Part shown: positions 8,940-15,966 of the stretch, piece after piece
How the letters are laid out: each line of letters begins with the position of its first letter
Position numbering within the stretch: position 1 is the stretch's first letter
DNA from: DASUNQ01 sp044866775
GTDB taxonomy: Bacteria; Acidobacteriota; Thermoanaerobaculia; Multivoradales; UBA5704
DNA: 64,000 nt
Reading direction: 5' to 3'
Assembly: GCA_044866775.1 (NCBI GenBank)
Contig: JBIOUG010000082.1
Coordinates: forward strand, 1 to 64,000
Notes under the pieces: generated by a model
What the model saw: the letters and a program-made list of their open reading frames with translations, nothing else
What the model was told of the DNA's origin: nothing
The model's database searches: none
Translations under genes and position numbers: made by a program

Positions 8940-9122
8940 GTGGAAGTTATTGACCATACAACCGATCCACGGTTACGTGTGACTCACCGACCTCCCAATG
9001 ACATGGTGCTCTTCGTGAGCGACGGCTTGTTGCGGATCCTTCTCGAAAGCTACACGCCCGCACCGCCGGGTGAGTTCGAGGTGAGACTGCGCTACGAGGC
9101 TATTGAGATCGCCCACGAGTGA
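8940..9122 (+). CDS. Possible small protein of unknown function (60 aa)
   Basis: A short frame from GTG 8940 encodes an acidic 60-residue sequence with a plausible strand-helix-strand composition (…NDMVLFVSDGLLRILLES…). There is no clear ribosome-binding site, and the surrounding 8736-9182 interval looks less GC-rich than the neighbouring genes. I see no other candidate gene in that interval. It may be a gene remnant. Confidence 0.3.
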   Translation: MEVIDHTTDPRLRVTHRPPNDMVLFVSDGLLRILLESYTPAPPGEFEVRLRYEAIEIAHE

Positions 9123-9132
9123 GCCAGAGCTT

Positions 9133-9158
9133 TCGCCTGCAATATATCGGGCAGGCGA
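9133..9158 (-). terminator. Hairpin after the lipase gene
   Basis: An 8-base perfect stem (TCGCCTGC / GCAGGCGA) with a 10-base AT-rich loop lies 24 bases past the lipase stop. No uridine tract follows on the minus strand, so it is at best a weak or Rho-assisted terminator. Confidence 0.35.
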
Positions 9159-9182
9159 GATTCCTACCCAGGTGCGTAGGAT

Positions 9183-10223
9183 TTAAGAGAACTGCTTCTC
9201 CAACAGGTCGTAGTACATCGCCGCGTGGTGCTGCCAGAAGCCGTCGCCGGGATCGTCGGGATTGGTGCCCGGCGTCCCCTGGAGCGCCACCTCCCAGCCG
9301 CAGCCGAGGAAGTTGAGGCTCTTGACGATCGAGACGGTCGACCCGGCCGCGGCCGGCGAGGTCTTCGCCAGCTTCTGCTGCGCCGCGACCTGCCCCAGGG
9401 CGGCGATGTGCGGCTGGTACTGGGCGACGCGCGCCGCCGCCACCCGCCCGTGCAGCGCCTGGACGTCGTTCTCCACGCCGCCGAGCTGGAGCTGCGCCAG
9501 AGTCATGACCGAGAGCGGGTTGGGGGTGTTGATGTCCCACGGCAGCTCCAGGGTGAACGGCACCTGCGGCACCCAGTCCTGGTCGTTGGTGACCCGGAAG
9601 GCGAAGCCCGGGTTGGCGGCCACCGCGTCGAAGTCCCAGCCGTAGTGGTCGTTGCCGGGCTTCGGCTGCGCGAAGGCGTAGGTCTTGTACGTGTAGTCGA
9701 GGACGCTGGTCAGCAGGTTCGGATAGGCCAGGTACGAGCGCACCAGCGTCGCCTCGGCCGCCCCCTGGCTGTGACCGGCGATGAAGACCTCGCTCCCGGC
9801 CGGCACCTGCTCGAGCAGGATCGGCAGGATGCCGACCTCGACGTCGAGGAGGGTGTAGAGCGTGCCGAGCGCGAAGCCGAGGTGGACGGCCGCCAGCGGA
9901 TCGGCCGCGAACTGATAGGAGAGGCTGATCGAGCCCAGGCTCAACGAGCCGCTGGCGGGGATCATCACCGACAGCAGGTCCTCGATGATGCTCCCGGCCT
10001 CGAGCACGGTGCCGCGGATGACGACCGCGTACTGGCCGCTCACCGTCGTCTGCCAGAGCTGCCAGCGGTTCTGGAAGGGGCCGAACTGCTGCGAGTCGAA
10101 GACCATCGTCCAGCCGGCGGGAAGCGGCGGCGCCTGCAGCGGCGGCGGCGTCGTGCCCATGTTGGCGTTGATGGCGACGAGGCTCTCGGCTTCCGAGGCG
10201 ACGAATCCGGGCGTGAAGGCCAT
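9183..10223 (-). CDS. Class 3 lipase-like alpha/beta hydrolase (346 aa)
   Basis: The nucleophile elbow 'IAGHSQGAAEATL' (Ser152) matches the GxSxG motif of fungal-type class 3 lipases. An upstream 'YAVVIRGT' strand and 'DLLSV' match that family's oxyanion region. A later 'TNDQDWVPQVP' supplies a candidate Asp, and C-terminal 'FWQHHAAMYY' a candidate His. No signal peptide is evident. The start ATG 10223 has a good ribosome-binding site (AAGGAGA) just upstream. The product probably hydrolyses an acyl ester, substrate unknown. It is transcribed away from dnaE2 across a 146-base spacer that contains a REP-like palindrome. Confidence 0.85.
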   Translation of the reverse strand: MAFTPGFVASEAESLVAINANMGTTPPPLQAPPLPAGWTMVFDSQQFGPFQNRWQLWQTTVSGQYAVVIRGTVLEAGSIIEDLLSVMIPASGSLSLGSISLSYQFAADPLAAVHLGFALGTLYTLLDVEVGILPILLEQVPAGSEVFIAGHSQGAAEATLVRSYLAYPNLLTSVLDYTYKTYAFAQPKPGNDHYGWDFDAVAANPGFAFRVTNDQDWVPQVPFTLELPWDINTPNPLSVMTLAQLQLGGVENDVQALHGRVAAARVAQYQPHIAALGQVAAQQKLAKTSPAAAGSTVSIVKSLNFLGCGWEVALQGTPGTNPDDPGDGFWQHHAAMYYDLLEKQFS

Positions 10224-10295
10224 CAGGGGTCTCCTTGCTAGGTCTGTGCTCCCAGTGATGTCGGTTGGCGCGGGGACGTTTCGCGGCGGCGTCCT

Positions 10296-10336
10296 AGCCC
10301 GTCGCGCTAAATCGCGCGACAGGCTAGCGCTCCCAG
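10296..10336. repeat. REP-like intergenic palindrome, copy 2
   Basis: The shared blocks 'agcccgtcgcgct', 'tcgcgcgac' and 'agcgctcccag' occur in the same order as at 5044-5082. Here the stem is extended: TAGCCCGTCGCGC (10295-10307) pairs with 10314-10326 with one mismatch. It lies between the 3' end of dnaE2 and the 5' end of the lipase gene. A second small stem (10351-10357 with 10364-10370) overlaps the dnaE2 stop. Confidence 0.6.
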
Positions 10337-10369
10337 GGTTTATTGGATACGGCGCGAAAGCTCTCGCGC

Positions 10370-13300
10370 CTAGTGGAAGTCGTGGCTCGGCGGGGCGGCG
10401 AGGTCGCGGAGCGCCCAGAAGCGCTCGCCGCGGACGGAGATCGTGCCGTCGCGCTTCTGCACGGGCCCCTCGACGACCAGGCCGGCGGCGCCCACGATGA
10501 GGCGGCGGTGCTGCTGCAGGAGCTCGGGGCGGACGATCGCCTGCGCCATCCCGGTCTCGTCCTCGAGGGTCATGAAGAGGAGCCCCTTGGCGGTGCCCGG
10601 CCGCTGGCGGACGATGACCGCCCCCGCGATCCGCACGCGGTCGCCGTTGCGGTAGCGCGGCAGGTCGGCGGCGGCCACCACGCCCTGGCGCCGCAGCTCC
10701 GCGCGCAGGTAGCTCATCGGGTGCGGCCCGAGGGTGAGCTGGGTGCCGCCGTAGTCGGCGAGGGTCTCCTCGACCGCCGACATCTCGGGCAGCGGCGAGG
10801 GCTCGGGGTCGGCGAGCGGCGCCAGCAGCGGCCCGGCCGGGCGCGCCGCCCGCGCCACCTGCCAGAGGGCGGCGCGGCGGCTGGCCTCGAAGGACGCCAG
10901 AGCGCCGATCGCCGCCAAGGTCTGCAGCTCGTCCGCGTGCAGCGCGCAGCGCCGCGCCAGGTCCTCGGCGTCGCGGAACGGCCCGTCGCGCCGGCGCTCG
11001 TCCTCGATCCGCGTCCCCGCCGCCGCACGCAGGCCGCGCACGAACTTCAACCCCAGACGGAGGGAGCCGGTTGGCGCTCCCGCGCGCTCCTCCCAGGTGC
11101 ACTGCCAATCCGAGCGCTGGACGTCGATCGCCCGCACCTCCACTCCCCGCCGCTGTGCGTCCTTGACCAGCGTCGCCGGGTGGTAGAAGCCCATCGGCCA
11201 GGCGTTGAGCAGGCCGAGGTAGAAGGCGGTCGGGTGGTGGACCTTCAAGTAGGCGCTGGCGTAGGCGATGAGAGCGAAGCTCGCGGCGTGCGACTCGGGG
11301 AAGCCGTAGAGGGCGAAGGCGGTGATCGCCTTGACGATCTCCTCCTGCGGCTCGCCGGTGATGCCGCGCGCGGTCATGCCGTCGCGCAGCTTGCGCTCGA
11401 TTGACCGCATCCGCTCGGCCGAGCGCTTGAAGCCCATCGCCCGCCGCAGCTCCTCGGCCTCGCCGCCGGTGAAGCCGGCCGCCGTCATGGCGACGCGCAG
11501 GAGCTGCTCCTGGAAGAGCGGCACCCCGAGCGTGCGCTCGAGGATCGGCTTCAGGCTCGGGTGCGGGTAGGTGACCGGCGCGCGCCCGCGCCGCCGCTCG
11601 AAGTAGGGGTTGGTCATGTTGCCGACGATCGGGCCGGGGCGGATGATGGCGATCTGGATCACCAGGTCGTAGAAGCGCTGCGGGTCGTTGCGCGGCAGGG
11701 TCGCCATCTGGGCGCGGCTCTCGACCTGGAACACCCCGACCGTGTCGGCGCGCCGCAGCAGGGAGAAGACCTCGGGGTCGTCGGGCGGGAGCTGCGCCAG
11801 GTCGAGGTGCTTGCCCTCGCGCTCGCGCACCACCGGCACCATCTCCTCGAAGGCGGCGAGCATGCCGAGCCCGAGGAGGTCGATCTTGATGATCCCCAAG
11901 TCGGCGCAGTCGTCCTTGTCCCACTGCACGACGACCCGCCCCGGCATCGAGGCCGGCTCGAGCGGCACCACCTCGTCGAGCCGCCCGGCGGCGATGACCA
12001 TGCCGCCCGAGTGCTGCCCGAGGTGCCGCGGCACATTGTGAATACCGATCCAGGCGTCGGCGAAGTGGCGCACCCGCCCCTCCTCGGGGTCGAGGCCGCC
12101 GGCGGCCAGCTCGGCGGCGAACGACCTGGGATCGCCGCGCGCCAGGTCGTAGGTGAAGCTCCCGAGCTGGCGCGCCAGGCGCTCGATCTGCTCGGCCGAG
12201 TAGCCGAAGGCCTTCGCCACCTCGCGGGTGGCCGAGCGGTCGCGGTAGGTGATGACGTTGGCGGTCATCGCCGCGCCGTGCGGGCCGTAGCGGCGGTAGA
12301 CGTACTGGATGACCTTCTCGCGCTGGTCGCCGGAGGGGAGGTCGAGGTCGATGTCCGGCCACTCGCCGCGCTCCTCGGAGAGGAAGCGCTCGAAGAGGAG
12401 GTCCATCTTGACCGGGTCGACGGCGGTGATCGAGAGCGCGAAGCAGACCGCGCTGTTGGCGGCCGACCCGCGCCCTTGCACCAGGATCCCCTCGCGCAGG
12501 CAGAACTGCACGACGTCCCAGACGATCAGGAAGTAGCCCGCGAGGTCGAGCTTCTCGATCAGCGCCAGCTCCTTCTCGAGCTGCGCCTGGGCGCGCGCGG
12601 TCAACGGCCGGAAGCGGACGCGGGCGCCGTTCCAGGTGACGTGGCGGAGGCACGAGGCCGGGGTCTCGCCCGGCGGCAGCGGGTAGTCGGGGAAGCGGTA
12701 GCCGAGGTCGGCCAGGGTGAAGTCGAGCCGCGCCGCGAGCGCCCCCGCCTCCGCCACCGCCGCCGGGAGATCGGCGAAGAGCCGGGCCATCTCGGCGGCG
12801 GGCTTCAAGTGCCGCTCGCGGTGCGCGGCGAGGAGGGTGCCGGCGGCGTCGAGCTGCGTGTGGCGGCGGATGCAGGTCAGGACGTCGTGGAGCGCCTTGT
12901 GCTCGGGCCGCGCGTAGCGCACGCCGTTGGTGGCGACGAGCGGCAGGCGGAGCGACCGCGCCAGCTCGATGGCGGCGCGGTTCCGGTGCTCCTCGGCGCG
13001 GAGCTGGTGGCGCTGCAGCTCGACGTGCACCCGCCCGCCGAAGAAGACCGCGAGCCGCTCGAGCAGGCGCCGCGCCCGCTCGACGCCCCCCTGCCGCAGC
13101 GCCGCCGCGAGCGGCCCCTCGTCGCCGCCGGTCAGGCAGCGCAGCCCCGCCGCGTGCTCGGCGACCATCTCCCAGGTCGCCCGCGGCTCGCCCTTGGGCC
13201 GGCCGCGCGCCGCCGCGGAGAGCAGGCGGCAGAGGTTCTTGTAGCCGGCGCGGCTCTCGACCAGGAGGGTCAGGCGCTCGCCGGCGGGCGCCGCGGCGCC

Positions 13301-13651
13301 GCCACCTGCAGCGGCGGTGGCGGCCGGCGGTGGCGGCGGCACCAGTCCCATCGGCCCCTGGTGCCCGGCGGCCGGCCGTTCGCCGGCCCGGCGCGCAGCG
13401 AACGGCAGAGCGGCGGCGGCAGGCTCCAGCTCCACCTCCGCCCCCACCAGCGCCTTGATCCCCGCCTGTCGCGCCGCCTGGTAGAAGCGCGGCGCGCCGT
13501 AGACGCCGCGGGCGTCGATCAGGGCCACCGCCGGCAACCCGAGCTCCGCCGCCCGGACGATCAGGTCCTCGGGAAGCGAGGACCCGTCGAGGAACGAAAA
13601 GGCGGAAGCGGCCCGCAGCTCGGCGTAGGGGAGGGGAGGCGCGCTCCGCAC
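10370..13651 (-). CDS. dnaE2: Error-prone DNA polymerase III alpha subunit, DnaE2 type
   Basis: This 1093-residue C-family polymerase is the translesion enzyme that usually works with ImuA/ImuB in mutagenic repair. It contains a PHP-like N-terminal domain (about 5-200), the polymerase active site 'PDIDLDLPSGD' near residue 437, 'GVFQVES', the helix-hairpin-helix region with 'LQTLAAIGAL', and a C-terminal OB-fold reading 'RVRIAGAVIVRQRPGTAKG'. The C-terminal 'HDFH' is typical of DnaE2. The PHP entry motif reads 'AELRAASAFSFLDG', without the His pair of active PHP enzymes, so proofreading by this domain is unlikely. The start GTG 13651 matches the family start. No imuA, imuB or lexA lies in the window. 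Confidence 0.93.
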   Translation of the reverse strand: MRSAPPLPYAELRAASAFSFLDGSSLPEDLIVRAAELGLPAVALIDARGVYGAPRFYQAARQAGIKALVGAEVELEPAAAALPFAARRAGERPAAGHQGPMGLVPPPPPAATAAAGGGAAAPAGERLTLLVESRAGYKNLCRLLSAAARGRPKGEPRATWEMVAEHAAGLRCLTGGDEGPLAAALRQGGVERARRLLERLAVFFGGRVHVELQRHQLRAEEHRNRAAIELARSLRLPLVATNGVRYARPEHKALHDVLTCIRRHTQLDAAGTLLAAHRERHLKPAAEMARLFADLPAAVAEAGALAARLDFTLADLGYRFPDYPLPPGETPASCLRHVTWNGARVRFRPLTARAQAQLEKELALIEKLDLAGYFLIVWDVVQFCLREGILVQGRGSAANSAVCFALSITAVDPVKMDLLFERFLSEERGEWPDIDLDLPSGDQREKVIQYVYRRYGPHGAAMTANVITYRDRSATREVAKAFGYSAEQIERLARQLGSFTYDLARGDPRSFAAELAAGGLDPEEGRVRHFADAWIGIHNVPRHLGQHSGGMVIAAGRLDEVVPLEPASMPGRVVVQWDKDDCADLGIIKIDLLGLGMLAAFEEMVPVVREREGKHLDLAQLPPDDPEVFSLLRRADTVGVFQVESRAQMATLPRNDPQRFYDLVIQIAIIRPGPIVGNMTNPYFERRRGRAPVTYPHPSLKPILERTLGVPLFQEQLLRVAMTAAGFTGGEAEELRRAMGFKRSAERMRSIERKLRDGMTARGITGEPQEEIVKAITAFALYGFPESHAASFALIAYASAYLKVHHPTAFYLGLLNAWPMGFYHPATLVKDAQRRGVEVRAIDVQRSDWQCTWEERAGAPTGSLRLGLKFVRGLRAAAGTRIEDERRRDGPFRDAEDLARRCALHADELQTLAAIGALASFEASRRAALWQVARAARPAGPLLAPLADPEPSPLPEMSAVEETLADYGGTQLTLGPHPMSYLRAELRRQGVVAAADLPRYRNGDRVRIAGAVIVRQRPGTAKGLLFMTLEDETGMAQAIVRPELLQQHRRLIVGAAGLVVEGPVQKRDGTISVRGERFWALRDLAAPPSHDFH

Positions 13652-13664
13652 GGGGTGAGAATAG

Positions 13665-13683
13665 GCGTAAAAAGAGCGTAAAA
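13665..13683 (-). promoter_or_regulatory. Tandem 8-base repeat upstream of dnaE2
   Basis: The octamer GCGTAAAA occurs at 13665-13672 and again at 13676-13683, 11 bases apart, which puts both copies on one face of the helix. It sits 14 bases upstream of the dnaE2 start. A damage-responsive operator is possible, but the motif matches no LexA box that I know. Confidence 0.35.
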
Positions 13684-13920
13684 CAAGGCGCGCGGCGGCG
13701 GCCCCGCGCTCTCGGATCGGCCGCCGGTGCCGCGAAATCCCCCGTCTCTACCGCGGGATTCATCCGCCCTGCCGCGGAGTCGCTCGATCCGGCGGTTGGA
13801 TCTCGACAACTAGCGGCTTCGTCCCTCGGTGCGGCGGGCCGTTCCGGCTGTTTGGCCGTGAATCTAGGTTACAATGCCGTGAAATCCTGTGGAGCCGCCC
13901 TATCTTCTGGAGGTGAAGCC

Positions 13921-14145
13921 GTGAGCGCGCTAGAGCTGGTCGTGAGTTGCCACGATCCTCGATGTGGGGAACAGGGGAACGCCGCGGAGTGCATGGACTC
14001 CGCGGCGTTCCGACTCCTCTTCGCGGCGCAATGGGCTGCCTCGGCACCTGCGGCGACGGATTCCGCGGCCGGAAAGCGCGGCGCGGCGCCGTGCGGGCAC
14101 GATTTCGCGGCGGAATTGGCAGGCAGGGAGAGGAGAACGCCATGA
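13921..14145 (+). CDS. Possible upstream small ORF coupled to the winged-helix gene (74 aa)
   Basis: A GTG at 13921 follows a ribosome-binding site (ggagg at 13909-13913) at good spacing. The frame ends in a TGA that overlaps the ATG of the next gene (ATGA at 14142), which suggests translational coupling. The peptide is Ala-rich with four cysteines and resembles nothing I know. The frame runs straight through a perfect 15-base hairpin. It could be a leader peptide or a chance frame. Confidence 0.35.
   Translation: MSALELVVSCHDPRCGEQGNAAECMDSAAFRLLFAAQWAASAPAATDSAAGKRGAAPCGHDFAAELAGRERRTP
13976..14011. repeat. Perfect 15-base hairpin in the leader region
   Basis: GGAACGCCGCGGAGT (13976-13990) pairs exactly with 13997-14011 around a 6-base loop. 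No T tract follows, so it is not a classical terminator. It lies 130 bases upstream of the winged-helix gene and could fold in its leader RNA, or be a protein-binding palindrome. Confidence 0.6.
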
Positions 14146-14669
14146 AAACCACCACCACCACCGCCACCACCACCTGGTCGGTCCCCGCGATCCTGGAGAG
14201 CCTCGAGGCGCAGGCGGCGGTCCTCCGCGAGCGCGAAGCCTTCCACGCCGGCCACGAAGCCCACCACCGCGAGAAACGGAGCGCCTACGCCGCCGAGCTG
14301 GCGGAGGTCAGCCGCCGCCTGGAGGCCTTCCGCGCCGCCGCCGAGGAAGCTATCGAGCTCGCCGCCCGCCAGGCGCCGTCCGCCGCCGCCGCCGTCAAGC
14401 AGGCCGACCTCGGCTCCGCCTCCCGCCCCAAGCTCGGCCGCATGGTCGGCCTCCTGGTCCAGGAGAAAGCGGCCACCGAGCCCTTCGGCCCCGTCGGCCT
14501 CGCCCGGGAGGTCAACGGCCGCTTCGCCGAGCGCCTGCGCCGCCCCGTCACCGCCGGCCAGGTCTCGGTCGTCCTCCGCCGCCTCCACCGCCAGGGCAAG
14601 ATCCATCGCGCGCGCCCCGGCCGCCCGCATTGGGAGGCGCTCTACGCGAAGGAGGCGCCGGCGGGCTGA
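14142..14669 (+). CDS. Coiled-coil protein with C-terminal winged-helix domain (175 aa)
   Basis: After a Thr-rich N-terminus (MKTTTTTATTT), residues about 13-75 form a charged helical region (coiled coil). A hinge follows, and then a winged-helix-like domain (about 95-170) with 'GLAREVNGRFAERLRRPVTAGQVSVVLRRLHRQGKIHR', shown in two parts here: helix 'VTAGQVSVVLRRLHRQGKI' and wing 'HRARPGRPHWEALY'. It is probably a DNA-binding protein. The ATG 14142 has a good ribosome-binding site (GGAGAGGAG). I do not recognise a named family. Confidence 0.75.
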   Translation: MKTTTTTATTTWSVPAILESLEAQAAVLREREAFHAGHEAHHREKRSAYAAELAEVSRRLEAFRAAAEEAIELAARQAPSAAAAVKQADLGSASRPKLGRMVGLLVQEKAATEPFGPVGLAREVNGRFAERLRRPVTAGQVSVVLRRLHRQGKIHRARPGRPHWEALYAKEAPAG

Positions 14670-14805
14670 GCGCCACGCCGCGGTGTCATCCGGGAAGCAT
14701 CCATTGTGCGGGAAGGCGCTGGAAGTCGGTCTCATCGAAGTTGCAGACCGTCTCTTGAACGTTTGGCGTCGACGCGGAGTCTTTTCACGAGGCTCGGCGG
14801 GGTTT

Positions 14806-15096
14806 TCAATCACTCCTGGTCTTCTCGTGGACGTCGCCGCGGCGGTCCCTGGCATTGGGAACGCTCCTGTGGAGACTGGCGAGCCGCCGGCCCGATGAAG
14901 GAATCTCGGTGCGGCGTTTCGGGGTCACCGCAGGATCGCGCTCGAAGACGCCGTGGGAGTAGAGGTCCTCGTCGACGTCGTTGCTGGCTTGCGCTTGCTC
15001 CAGCCAGAGGTTCCAGTAGGCGATCAACTCGTCCGGTGCCAGGTTGCGCAGGTCGAGATCCTCTTCGCTCAGGAACTCGTCTCGTGGTCCTGTCAC
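14806..15096 (-). CDS. Small acidic partner protein (96 aa), coupled to the upstream gene
   Basis: The N-terminal 50 residues are acidic and ordered ('DLDLRNLAPDELIAYWNLW', 'NDVDEDLYSHGVF'). The tail is basic and looks disordered. Its GTG start overlaps the stop of the nucleotidyltransferase-like gene (GTGA at 15093-15096), so the pair is co-translated. I do not recognise a family. Its position suggests a partner or antidote of the upstream protein, but that is inference. Confidence 0.65.
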   Translation of the reverse strand: MTGPRDEFLSEEDLDLRNLAPDELIAYWNLWLEQAQASNDVDEDLYSHGVFERDPAVTPKRRTEIPSSGRRLASLHRSVPNARDRRGDVHEKTRSD

Positions 15097-15896
15097 GATG
15101 CGGTCCCCCTGACCGGGTCGTGAGGTAGGACCCCCTCAGCGCGCGCAACGAGCAGGCGGTGAGCCTCCGCCAGAGGCAGGTCCGCCACCTGCCGCTGCAC
15201 GCTCGGCCAGAGCTCGGCCCACGCTTCGGCGGCGGCCTGGTACCGGGCCAGGCGCTCCTCGTTGGCGCGGATCAGCATGCGGCGCTCCTTGTCGAGCGCC
15301 TCCTCCAGGGCGTCTCGTCCGTCCGCGACCAGGGCGAGCAGCGGCCTGCGCCGGATCGCCTCGGCCAGCAGGGCGGGGTGGTCCCGGGCCAGTTGGATCA
15401 GGTCGCGGCTGCTGCGGGAGTAGAGGAGCTGCGAGTACGGGTCGGTCATCCGGCGCGCCAGCTCACCGACGACCGCGTAGTCCTTCTCGCGATTGGTCAG
15501 CTTCATGGCGGCCAACGGTTCGAGGCCGACCACCGGATCGCCTGTGGCCTCGGCCTCGCTCCACATCAGCGCCAACTGCTCCGGGGAGATCCGCGGCGGG
15601 CGGCTGACGAAGTCGGTGCGCAGCCGCAGAGTCTCACGCCGGAGCTCGAAATGGGAGCTCCAGCCGCCGGCGAGCCAGCGCACGTCGAGCGGCGCTCCGA
15701 AGCGATATCGCGCCCCGTGGCGGGAGAGAACCCCCAGGACGTGGTCGGTCGCCTCGGCATCCTCCCGCAGAATCCAGTCGCCGTCCTTGCTCATCACCGC
15801 CAGCCGATGGACCACGACCGCCTGGCCGGAGCTGAGCAGAGCCCGTAGGCGGCCTTGGTTGAACTCTTCCGTCAGCTCGAGATAGGGGTTCCTCAT
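15093..15896 (-). CDS. Putative nucleotidyltransferase-fold protein (267 aa)
   Basis: The middle part has 'VRWLAGGWSSHFE' followed by 'LRTDFVSRPPRI'. This recalls the GG-S ... D-x-D core of AbiEii/minimal nucleotidyltransferases, though only one acidic residue is clear. It then has 'LAAMKLTNREKDYAVVGELARRM', the Lys-x(4)-R-x-KD signature that follows the core in that group. The C-terminal 90 residues are helical and Arg/Glu-rich. The start ATG 15896 is preceded by a TATACT -10-like box at 15908-15913. The coupled small downstream gene makes a toxin-antitoxin-type or regulatory pair possible. Activity is uncertain because the acidic triad is incomplete. Confidence 0.6.
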   Translation of the reverse strand: MRNPYLELTEEFNQGRLRALLSSGQAVVVHRLAVMSKDGDWILREDAEATDHVLGVLSRHGARYRFGAPLDVRWLAGGWSSHFELRRETLRLRTDFVSRPPRISPEQLALMWSEAEATGDPVVGLEPLAAMKLTNREKDYAVVGELARRMTDPYSQLLYSRSSRDLIQLARDHPALLAEAIRRRPLLALVADGRDALEEALDKERRMLIRANEERLARYQAAAEAWAELWPSVQRQVADLPLAEAHRLLVARAEGVLPHDPVRGTAS

Positions 15897-15966
15897 CGTC
15901 CGGGAGCAGTATAGCGACGGCCAGTCTGTGACCTCAGGGAGGTTCGCCGGTGAGGGCGCCGGCGAC

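Noticed and set aside
8751..8957. 68-codon minus-strand frame
   Set aside because: No ribosome-binding site, no recognisable composition, and it overlaps the equally weak plus-strand small frame.
10224..13763. Lipase frame extended through dnaE2
   Set aside because: The extension is the out-of-frame shadow of dnaE2; the lipase has its own ATG and ribosome-binding site at 10223.
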